From contig CAYZHY010000105.1 in the NCBI GenBank assembly GCA_964477525.1, forward strand, positions 1-12,146: a stretch of 12,146 nt of DNA, read 5' to 3'. This DNA is from PCC-9228 sp964477525 (lineage in GTDB: Bacteria > Cyanobacteriota > Cyanobacteriia > Cyanobacteriales > PCC-9228). Numbering within the stretch: the first letter of the stretch is position 1; every line of letters starts with the position of its first letter. The notes beneath the pieces were generated by a model. That model was not told the origin of the DNA. It was given only the letters and a program-made list of their open reading frames with translations, and ran no database searches. Positions 6,751 through 12,146 of this stretch are shown piece after piece. The translations under genes and the position numbers were made by a program.

Positions 6751-8064
6751 TCACAATTGCGAATAAGTGTCTACAGCCAATTCTGCTTGCAGAAAATTGA
6801 TAAATTGTCTGGCAGTGCGTCCGGAACGTCCGTTGTGTCGGGTTGCCCATTGCAAGGCACGAGCCTCTAAATCTTCTGAAGCTAGGGAAATACCTGCTTG
6901 TTGGGCTAAATTGCGGACAATTTCCAAGTAAGTATTCTGGTCGGCTGGTTCGAAAGTGAGCGTCAAACCAAAGCGATCGCTAAACGATAGTTTCTCTTCT
7001 TGGGTATCCCAAGCATGAATTTCCTGAGAAGAAGGTTGCGGACGTTCGGCAAAAAATTCTCTAACCAAATGGCGGCGATTGGAGGTAGCATATACCACCA
7101 CGTTTTGCGGTCTGGCATGCAAACTGCCTTCCAAAACCACCTTCAAGGCTTTAAACGCATCGTCGTCTTCTTCAAACGAAAGATCGTCCACAAAAATAAT
7201 AAATTTCTGCGGGCACCCCCACAAGCGATTCACAATATCTGGTAAATGGTTTAAATCGGCTTTAGGAACTTCTATCAAGCGCAATCCGCGATCGCCATAT
7301 TCGTTTGCCAAGGCTTTCACCAGCGAAGACTTGCCAGAACCGCGACTGCCGTACAAAATAACGTGCAAAGCGGCATATCCCGACAATAAAAATTCCGTAT
7401 TTTTAATTAGGGTTTCTTTAGGGAACTCGTATCCTACCAAATCCGTCAGCGTAACGGGATCGGGGTGTGGGATGCCTTGAAATTCTCCTGATTCCCAACG
7501 CAATGCTCGATATTGAGCAAAAATACCCGTGCCATACCGGCGGTAATACGCAGCCAAGGTTGGCACGGTTTCTCCCCAATCAGAAGCATTCATTAGCGTT
7601 TCTCGTATTGACTTCTGGTACTCGGGAATTTGGGTTTGGGAATTTTGATAAACCACAGGTGGCGTAGTGAGATTGTACGCCGTTTGGATCCACTGCCCCA
7701 GTTTATCCCCATCGCAGTTATACAGGTATTGCAAAACTTGTAAATCTTGCTTGGCAGCGGCTACTAAAGAAGGGGATAGGTCGTTAAAATCGTATTGTTG
7801 CGCCTGTTGGGTAAAAGGATTTTCCGCAGCCAGCAAGCGATCGAGCAAGGTTTCTTCCCAACTTTTGCCGGCAGTAGCCAAAGCGTAAAACCACCTGCCA
7901 TAGGCTTGTAAAGCCTCGAAATGGGTGGGGGTTCCTTGAGCGATCGCGCGTAACAATTGCAAAAAAGCCTGGCCGATTTCATTAGCCAATACGTCTTGAT
8001 ACAGCAACAGAGAAGCGGCTTGGCGTTGTAAATAGCGGCTGGATTCTAAAGCTGGGTTGTTCAT
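6751..8064 (-). CDS. DUF815-type AAA+ ATPase
   Basis: This 437-residue protein belongs to the DUF815 group of P-loop ATPases, whose biological role is not established. The ATPase core is complete: Walker A GSRGSGKS (239-246), Walker B FIIFVDD (288-294), a sensor-1 asparagine in ATSNRRH (N329), DRFG with R364 as a candidate arginine finger, and a sensor-2-like GRSGRTARQ (412-420). The first 200 residues are soluble, helical and rich in alanine, leucine and glutamine, without a motif I know. They make this protein clearly longer than the roughly 280-300 residue proteobacterial versions. No membrane segment or signal peptide is visible, so it should be cytosolic. It stands alone, convergent with the GT2 gene and divergent from the TMEM14 gene, so neighbours give no hint of function. 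The start at 8064 is the first ATG of the frame and suits the N-terminal helix. Confidence 0.88.
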   Translation of the reverse strand: MNNPALESSRYLQRQAASLLLYQDVLANEIGQAFLQLLRAIAQGTPTHFEALQAYGRWFYALATAGKSWEETLLDRLLAAENPFTQQAQQYDFNDLSPSLVAAAKQDLQVLQYLYNCDGDKLGQWIQTAYNLTTPPVVYQNSQTQIPEYQKSIRETLMNASDWGETVPTLAAYYRRYGTGIFAQYRALRWESGEFQGIPHPDPVTLTDLVGYEFPKETLIKNTEFLLSGYAALHVILYGSRGSGKSSLVKALANEYGDRGLRLIEVPKADLNHLPDIVNRLWGCPQKFIIFVDDLSFEEDDDAFKALKVVLEGSLHARPQNVVVYATSNRRHLVREFFAERPQPSSQEIHAWDTQEEKLSFSDRFGLTLTFEPADQNTYLEIVRNLAQQAGISLASEDLEARALQWATRHNGRSGRTARQFINFLQAELAVDTYSQL

Positions 8065-8103
8065 AACAAAGGGGATTTAACTTTCTGGAAGTGAAATTTT
8101 AAA

Positions 8104-8139
8104 CGATTGTTGGCACGAGTGTCTCCATCGTGGCAATCG
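8104..8139. promoter_or_regulatory. Imperfect inverted repeat upstream of DUF815
   Basis: CGATTG (8104-8109) pairs with CAATCG (8134-8139), and CACGA (8114-8118) pairs with TCGTG (8128-8132), around a 9-base loop and a small internal loop. It sits 40 bases before the ATPase start codon. It could be an operator or a 5' leader hairpin. There is no further support. Confidence 0.3.
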
Positions 8140-8296
8140 CAGTGGGCGTCGTGGAAATCCTATCTAGAATATTTCATATAAAATATAAATCGAATACGGT
8201 TCCGGACTTAAAAAAATCTGTAGGGGCAAACGCTTTTCGCTACTTCCCAACAACACCGTACACAATCCCAACAAAATTACTACAAATGTCCCAATA

Positions 8297-8331
8297 TTTG
8301 GTAAGACAAGAAAAGCTTACCAAAGTTTTTT
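8297..8331 (+). terminator. Terminator-like hairpin upstream of the TMEM14 gene
   Basis: TTTGGTAAG (8297-8305) and CTTACCAAA (8316-8324) form a perfect 9-bp stem with a 10-base loop. It is followed after one G by TTTTTT (8326-8331), the form of a Rho-independent terminator. It lies 51 bases before the TMEM14 start codon on the same strand, in a 318-base gap with no supported gene upstream on the plus strand. It could end a short RNA transcribed from about 8150, or act as an attenuator for the TMEM14 gene. The stem is A/T-rich and therefore moderate in strength. Confidence 0.5.
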
Positions 8332-8382
8332 ATATTTATCTTTGGTTATATAGAAATCTTGAAGTTTCTTGAGGAAATAGAA

Positions 8383-8721
8383 ATGTCGCCAATGCCGTTT
8401 GTGAGTACAGCTCTTTTCGCCACCATTGCTTATGGAATTCTCGCCTTGGTTGGCGGAATTTTCGGCTATGTCAAAGTCAAAAGCAAACCTTCGTTAATTT
8501 CGGGAACCGTTAGTGGCATTTTGCTAATCGCTGCCGCCATTATGCAAGCCATGCAAGTTTCCGGAGGATTGGTGTTTGCCATCGCCGTCACCGCTGCTTT
8601 GGTGGTGGTGTTTGCCATTCGCCTGGTGAAAACCCGCAAATTTATGCCGGCTGGTTTAATGCTAATCGCGGGAATTGTCACCTTGGTGGTGATGGGAACC
8701 CAATTCCCGACCGCTGGATAA
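8383..8721 (+). CDS. TMEM14 family membrane protein
   Basis: This is a 112-residue protein with four hydrophobic helices (about 8-30, 37-57, 61-80 and 89-106), the size and layout of the TMEM14 family. Two conserved segments are clear: GIFGYVKVKSKPSLISGTVSG (positions 25-45) with its GY-x-K-x-x-SKPSLISG core, and KTRKFMPAGLM (83-93). Eukaryotic members include the plastid FAX proteins linked to fatty-acid export. The role of cyanobacterial members is, as far as I know, not settled, so lipid or fatty-acid movement is only a family-based suggestion. I chose the ATG at 8383 because GAGG (8371-8374) lies 8 bases upstream and the conserved part begins directly after it. An in-frame TTG at 8359 would add eight unlikely residues. 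A terminator-like hairpin precedes the gene, and the peroxiredoxin gene follows after 157 bases. Confidence 0.85.
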   Translation: MSPMPFVSTALFATIAYGILALVGGIFGYVKVKSKPSLISGTVSGILLIAAAIMQAMQVSGGLVFAIAVTAALVVVFAIRLVKTRKFMPAGLMLIAGIVTLVVMGTQFPTAG

Positions 8722-8863
8722 TACCGATAAGCGATCGCTATCCCCTTCAGGAGTGGGAAAATAGATTGAGATTTGTTAATTTACTGTTAAGGGAAGGCAA
8801 CAGAAATGTTTCCAAAGCCTTTCAACTGCTAGAGCAGACAGCCAACTGTAGTACGTAGCAAGC

Positions 8864-8869
8864 AAGGAG
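8864..8869 (+). promoter_or_regulatory. Ribosome binding site of the peroxiredoxin gene
   Basis: AAGGAG lies 9 bases before the ATG at 8879. It is the best-placed Shine-Dalgarno sequence of the supported genes here and fixes the start. Confidence 0.75.
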
Positions 8870-8878
8870 AAGTTCTTT

Positions 8879-9316
8879 ATGACGCTATCCGTAGGTACGC
8901 AAGCACCCAACTTTACCGCCAAAGATTCCAACGGCAACACCGTTTCCCTATCCGATTTTGCCGGTAAAAATGTCGTACTGTACTTTTATCCCAAAGACGA
9001 CACACCCGGTTGCACCAAAGAAGCACAAAGCTTCCGCGATAGTTTCAAGCATTTTCAAGACAAAGAAATGGTGGTTCTTGGGGTCAGCATGGATGACGAA
9101 GCATCCCATAAAATGTTCGCCGAGAAATACGGTTTGCCTTTCACTCTCCTTGCCGACCCAGATGGAGAAATTACCAAAGCCTACGACGTAGATGGCGGCG
9201 GCTATGCCCAACGGGTCACCTATATTATCGACGGCAACGGAAAAATCGTTTACGTAGACGATAAAGTCAATACCGAATCTCACGCTCAAGATATCTTGAG
9301 TGCCGCCAATTCATAG
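8879..9316 (+). CDS. Peroxiredoxin, PrxQ/BCP type, one-cysteine form
   Basis: This 145-residue thiol peroxidase of the PrxQ/bacterioferritin comigratory protein group would reduce hydrogen peroxide and organic peroxides in the cytosol. It has the AhpC/TSA fold start (VGTQAPNFTAKDSNG, 5-19), YFYPKDDTPGCT (35-46) with the peroxidatic cysteine C45 and the catalytic T42, and the later arginine in QRVTYIID. C45 is the only cysteine in the protein. Many PrxQ enzymes carry a resolving cysteine five residues later (C-x4-C), but here that position is Q50. The enzyme must therefore be reduced in a one-Cys manner, by an external thiol such as glutathione or thioredoxin. Length is normal and nothing is truncated. 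The start is well supported by AAGGAG. A strong terminator follows, so this gene ends its transcription unit. Cyanobacteria often have several PrxQ paralogues, so no gene number is assigned. Confidence 0.92.
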   Translation: MTLSVGTQAPNFTAKDSNGNTVSLSDFAGKNVVLYFYPKDDTPGCTKEAQSFRDSFKHFQDKEMVVLGVSMDDEASHKMFAEKYGLPFTLLADPDGEITKAYDVDGGGYAQRVTYIIDGNGKIVYVDDKVNTESHAQDILSAANS

Positions 9317-9400
9317 ATGCAATAACAAGATTGGTTTGATTGATTCGTGCCATCGAGATTGGTGTATAGTTCTCTAAAAAAATAAAAAAACAGACTCTAT

Positions 9401-9435
9401 CTCCCGCTACCACTTCGATTGGGCGGGAGTTTTTT
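9401..9435 (+). terminator. Rho-independent terminator after the peroxiredoxin gene
   Basis: CTCCCGC (9401-9407) pairs with GCGGGAG (9423-9429). An inner CCA/TGG stem leaves a 7-base loop, and TTTTTT follows at 9430-9435. This is the strongest terminator in the window. On the opposite strand a T-rich tract (complement of 9375-9389) lies about ten bases beyond the stem, so it might also stop leuCD transcripts, though less ideally. Confidence 0.85.
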
Positions 9436-9731
9436 ATGCTAAATTTTCCTTAGATTTTCCCATGTCCCAAGTTCTGATACCGTTTCTTCCTTCATCATAC
9501 GAAATCCGCACTGCCAAAACCCGATGTGCAACCAAGGAATATTCTCTGTATTTCCCCTTATCAAGGAAAACGGTTCCAGTTACGTTTGTGGTTTGGAAAC
9601 ATCGGATTTGGGATCGCATCGCAAGCAAGGATTCAACCAACGGTGCATCAACGCGCGATCGCTGAAATACTTTTCCACCATTACATTACTGGCATTGATG
9701 TGAATGGATTGTTTGAAGACTTGGCCCAATT
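9436..9731. other. Intergenic stretch without a supported gene
   Basis: Between the terminator and the end of leuD lie about 300 bases in which all three plus-strand frames and one minus-strand frame stay open for 45-69 codons. No product shows a known motif, and none has a ribosome binding site I would trust. A HIP1 site lies at 9655-9662. The stretch is probably untranslated or the residue of a decayed gene. Confidence 0.4.
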
Positions 9732-10349
9732 TTAGCGATTTGCCCATAGCCAAGGCAGCCTTTGTTGTTGTTGCCGTTCAAATGCTGCAATTTTATCTTC
9801 TTGTTTCAGCGTGAGGCTAATGTCATCTAGCCCGTTAAGTAAGCAATGCTTCCGAAACTCATCAACAGGAAAGGAAAGCATTTCGCCATTACTGCGTTGA
9901 ATGGTTTGTTCGGGCAAATCAACTGTCATGGTTGCCGTATCGGGGTTTTTAGCATCTGCCATTAAGGTATCTACTTCACTCCCAGATAGGGCAATGGGTA
10001 AAATCCCATTTTTGAAACAGTTATTGAAGAAAATATCGGCAAAACTGGGGGCAATAATACAGCGAATGCCAAAATCTAAAAGTGACCAAGGGGCATGTTC
10101 CCGAGATGAACCACAGCCAAAATTTTCCCCAGTAATTAAAATCTTTGCCTCCCGATAGGGAGATTGATTGAGAATAAAATCAGGAATTTCCTCACCATTT
10201 TCCTTAAACCGCAACTCATCAAATAAAACTTTCCCTAACCCTGTCCGCTTAATAGTTTTCAAATGTTGTTTGGGAATAATCATGTCGGTATCAACATTCA
10301 TCCTAGGCAGGGGGGCAGCAATTCCAGTTAAGGTTGTAAATTTCTCCAT
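9732..10349 (-). CDS. leuD: 3-isopropylmalate dehydratase small subunit, proteobacterial type
   Basis: This is the 205-residue swivel-domain subunit of isopropylmalate isomerase, which with LeuC converts 2-isopropylmalate to 3-isopropylmalate in leucine synthesis. Key segments are NVDTDMIIPKQHLKTIKRTG (18-37) and GENFGCGSSREHAPW (74-88), the latter holding substrate-contacting residues, followed by SFADIFFNNCFKNG (102-115). The wording of these segments, and the FTTLTGIAAPLP start, match alpha- and gammaproteobacterial LeuD. From memory, the cyanobacterial enzyme instead has a shorter IDTDRIIPARFL form. The glutamine- and tryptophan-rich tail (RQQQQRLPWLWANR) is variable in the family. Start and stop are clean. 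It follows leuC by two bases on the same strand, so the two are surely cotranscribed and probably translationally coupled. No HIP1 octamer occurs in the gene. Confidence 0.94.
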   Translation of the reverse strand: MEKFTTLTGIAAPLPRMNVDTDMIIPKQHLKTIKRTGLGKVLFDELRFKENGEEIPDFILNQSPYREAKILITGENFGCGSSREHAPWSLLDFGIRCIIAPSFADIFFNNCFKNGILPIALSGSEVDTLMADAKNPDTATMTVDLPEQTIQRSNGEMLSFPVDEFRKHCLLNGLDDISLTLKQEDKIAAFERQQQQRLPWLWANR

Positions 10350-10351
10350 AT

Positions 10352-11800
10352 TTACGATTGATTCAATTCTCTAACATCGGTTAGTTTACCAGTTACCGCA
10401 GCAGCAGCAGCCATAGCAGGACTCACTAAATGAGTGCGTCCGCCCCGTCCTTGTCGTCCTTCAAAATTCCGATTCGAGGTTGAAGCACAACGTTCTCCAG
10501 GGGCAAGTTGGTCGGCATTCATCGCCAAACACATGGAACAACCCGGTTCTCGCCAGTCAAATCCTGCTTGGGTAAAGATGGTATCCAATCCTTCTTCTTC
10601 GGCTTGATATTTCACTAACCCAGAACCAGGAACAATCATGGCATAAACGCGATCGCTTACTTTGCACCCTTCTACAACTTTTGCCACTTCTCGCAAGTCT
10701 TCAATGCGGGCATTGGTGCAAGACCCAATAAACACCTTATCCACCGTAATATCGGTTAATTTGGTGCCTGGCGTCAATCCCATGTATTCTAACGCCCGTT
10801 GAACGGATTGCTGACGGTTGGGGTCACTAAAGTCTTTGGGATCGGGAACGCGATCGGTTATGGGTAACACATCTTGAGGACTGGTTCCCCAAGTAACTTG
10901 CGGAATAATTTCACTTGCTTGGAGAGTGACTTCCTTATCGTAGGTTGCTCCCTCATCGGAAGGGAGAGATTGCCAATAAGCAACAGCTTGTTCCCAATGC
11001 TCACCTTGAGGGGCAAAGGGACGACCTTTAATATAATCAAACGTTGTTCGATCGGGAGCAATTAATCCCGCTCTTGCCCCAGCTTCAATGGACATATTAC
11101 AAATGGTCATCCGCCCTTCCATACTGAGGCTGTGAATCGCCTCTCCCGCATATTCAATGACATGACCTGTCGCTCCTGCGGTGCCAATTTTTCCAATAAT
11201 GGCAAGAATAATATCTTTAGCAGTGACGCCCAAAGGCAGATTCCCTTCCACTGTAATCCGCATATTTTTGGGCTTTTTCGCTTGCAGGGTTTGGGTAGCT
11301 AGAACGTGCTCAACTTCGGAGGTACCAATGCCAAACGCTAGTGCCCCAAATGCCCCATGGGTGGAAGTGTGACTATCCCCACAAACAATGGTCATTCCGG
11401 GTTGGGTTAACCCTTGTTCGGGACCAATAATATGAACAATCCCCTGTCGTTGGTCGCTCATACGGAATAGGGGGATGCCAAATTCTTCGGCATTACGTTC
11501 GAGGGTTTCCACTTGCAGGCGACTTTGCGGTTCTTTAATCCCTTGGGAGCGATCGGAGGTAGGAACATTATGATCCGCTACAGCAAGGCTAGATTGCGGT
11601 TGACGGGGTTGACGATTGGCTAAACGGAGTCCTTCAAAGGCTTGGGGGCTGGTCACTTCGTGGATTAGATGGCGATCGATATAGAGGATACAAGTGCCAT
11701 CTTCTTGCTGATGAACTAAGTGCTGATTCCAGATTTTATCGAACAGGGTTTGCGGGTTGCTCATTGGCGATGATGCTGATTTTACAGTTGTTGTTTTCAT
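10352..11800 (-). CDS. leuC: 3-isopropylmalate dehydratase large subunit, proteobacterial type
   Basis: This 482-residue aconitase-family catalytic subunit carries the [4Fe-4S] cluster. The three ligands are present: C361 in GSCTNAR and C421/C424 in GCSMC. Other family signatures are HEVTSPQAFEGLR (47-59), CGDSHTSTHGAFG (140-152), EGRMTICNMSIEAGARAG (228-245) and ERCASTSNRNFEGRQG (436-451). The lines DGTCILYIDRHLIHEVTSPQ and GTAGATGHVIEYAGEAI follow the proteobacterial pattern closely, unlike the cyanobacterial LeuC sequences I recall. The ATG at 11800 adds twelve residues (MKTTTVKSASSP) before MSNPQTLFDKIW, where relatives normally begin. The internal ATG at 11764 is therefore a real alternative, and neither has a good Shine-Dalgarno sequence. 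The ligand positions are 14 higher than in E. coli LeuC (347, 407, 410), which fits that extension. One HIP1 site (10649) lies within. leuA and leuB are not in the window. Confidence 0.94.
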   Translation of the reverse strand: MKTTTVKSASSPMSNPQTLFDKIWNQHLVHQQEDGTCILYIDRHLIHEVTSPQAFEGLRLANRQPRQPQSSLAVADHNVPTSDRSQGIKEPQSRLQVETLERNAEEFGIPLFRMSDQRQGIVHIIGPEQGLTQPGMTIVCGDSHTSTHGAFGALAFGIGTSEVEHVLATQTLQAKKPKNMRITVEGNLPLGVTAKDIILAIIGKIGTAGATGHVIEYAGEAIHSLSMEGRMTICNMSIEAGARAGLIAPDRTTFDYIKGRPFAPQGEHWEQAVAYWQSLPSDEGATYDKEVTLQASEIIPQVTWGTSPQDVLPITDRVPDPKDFSDPNRQQSVQRALEYMGLTPGTKLTDITVDKVFIGSCTNARIEDLREVAKVVEGCKVSDRVYAMIVPGSGLVKYQAEEEGLDTIFTQAGFDWREPGCSMCLAMNADQLAPGERCASTSNRNFEGRQGRGGRTHLVSPAMAAAAAVTGKLTDVRELNQS

Positions 11801-11885
11801 TCAAAATAGCTATTAGCATCTATTTTCGTCAATAAGAGGAGAATGATGGCGATCGCGATCGTCAATCGCAACGCCCAACTCTTCA

Positions 11886-11987
11886 ATGGCTTGTTTTTAC
11901 CACAATATTATAGTCGAAGATCCCGAAATTTCGTCGATCGATCTGGAACAAACGGCAGCATGTACGCTGAAGTTTGCTGAAAAATAA
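11886..11987 (+). pseudogene. Possible gene remnant or small ORF upstream of leuC
   Basis: A plus-strand frame from ATG 11886 to TAA 11985-11987 encodes 33 residues. The last 24 (VEDPEISSIDLEQTAACTLK... to FAEK) read like genuine soluble protein, with varied acidic and hydrophobic residues rather than low-complexity text. There is no ribosome binding site, and the frame is closed by a TGA at 11844-11846, so it may be the 3' end of a lost gene. I do not recognise the family. It overlaps the predicted leuC promoter on the other strand. Confidence 0.2.
11907..11935 (-). promoter_or_regulatory. Predicted leuC promoter
   Basis: On the minus strand a perfect TATAAT (11912-11907) lies about 107 bases before the leuC start. 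GACGAA (11935-11930) stands 17 bases upstream but matches the -35 consensus poorly; TCGACG (11937-11932) matches better at a 19-base spacing. A perfect CGAAATTTCG palindrome (11924-11933) overlaps this zone and could be an operator. The 100-base leader shows no clear leucine-rich leader peptide or terminator. Confidence 0.35.
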
Positions 11988-12016
11988 TGATTTTTGGGGA
12001 TTTCCCGATTTCCCTG

Positions 12017-12045
12017 TTAGGGGCGCAACGCGCGAGCGCCCCTAA
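12017..12045. repeat. Perfect palindromic intergenic repeat
   Basis: TTAGGGGCGC (12017-12026) and GCGCCCCTAA (12036-12045) are perfect 10-base arms around a 9-base loop (AACGCGCGA). A run of A, not T, follows on the plus strand, and no T-run follows on the minus strand, so it is not an intrinsic terminator. TAGGGGC...GCCCCTA hairpins are, to my knowledge, frequent dispersed repeats in cyanobacteria. A half-copy-like GTAGGGGCAAACG also occurs near 8221. The remaining bases to the window end show nothing else I can assign. Confidence 0.6.
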
Positions 12046-12146
12046 AAAAATGCCCCTATTATTTATTGCAGACTATTCAGGAAATGGTATAAATATAGTG
12101 TTTCCAAATCAAACGTCAATAGTGCATGGCTGCAAGATTTTATACG

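Noticed and set aside
8130..8372. 80-codon plus-strand frame in front of the TMEM14 gene
   Set aside because: It starts at GTG without a ribosome binding site, runs through the terminator-like hairpin, and has no recognisable protein pattern.
9462..9735. Overlapping plus-strand frames and a minus-strand frame between the peroxiredoxin gene and leuD
   Set aside because: They compete over the same bases, show no motif or proper start, and lie downstream of a strong terminator.
12017..12045. Intrinsic terminator at the right edge
   Set aside because: The hairpin is perfect, but neither strand has a T-run after it, so a dispersed palindromic repeat is the better reading.
12050..12146. Frame open from ATG 12050 to the window end
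   Set aside because: Only 32 codons are visible, no ribosome binding site precedes it, and the DNA is A/T-rich with promoter-like text. Sequence beyond the edge would be needed.

Overview
The window is chromosomal DNA from a cyanobacterium. The clearest sign is the octamer GCGATCGC (HIP1): I count 21 perfect copies in 12.1 kb, where chance would give well under one. The gene content fits too: a PrxQ-type peroxiredoxin, a TMEM14 protein, a long DUF815 ATPase and several envelope-glycan genes. I cannot name genus or species. There is no rRNA, tRNA, CRISPR array, integrase or complete insertion sequence.

Layout. (1) 123-1043, plus: a ten-helix EamA/DMT exporter, followed by a 405-base gap with nested inverted repeats. 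(2) 1449-6622: four envelope-glycan genes. A GT39-type membrane glycosyltransferase and an NAD-dependent sugar epimerase lie on the minus strand. A flippase-like LPG_synthase_TM protein and a GT2 polyprenyl-phosphate glycosyltransferase lie on the plus strand. The two pairs diverge from a 303-base regulatory gap. (3) 6751-8064, minus: a DUF815 AAA+ ATPase, convergent with the GT2 gene across a hairpin-rich spacer. (4) 8383-9316, plus: a TMEM14 membrane protein and a one-cysteine PrxQ peroxiredoxin that ends in a strong intrinsic terminator. (5) 9732-11800, minus: leuC and leuD, the two subunits of isopropylmalate isomerase, two bases apart. They read like the proteobacterial rather than the usual cyanobacterial enzyme. 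(6) 11801-12146: the probable leuC promoter, a possible gene remnant and a perfect palindromic repeat.

How the genes may work together. The block 1449-6622 supplies the parts of a lipid-linked sugar pathway: a nucleotide-sugar epimerase, a GT2 enzyme that would load a sugar on polyprenyl phosphate, a flippase-like membrane protein, and a GT39 enzyme that would transfer the sugar to an acceptor outside the cytoplasm. This resembles ArnC/ArnT, Rgt and Gtr systems in logic, but sugar and acceptor cannot be read from the sequence. The leuCD pair supplies the second step of leucine synthesis. The ATPase, TMEM14 protein, peroxiredoxin and exporter look like independent housekeeping genes.

Best leads: the xenologous leuCD pair, the divergent glycan cassette with a palindrome over a predicted -35 box, a terminator-like hairpin in front of the TMEM14 gene, the one-cysteine PrxQ, and two different palindromic intergenic repeats. 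I see no clearly new multi-gene system. The glycan cassette is the closest candidate.
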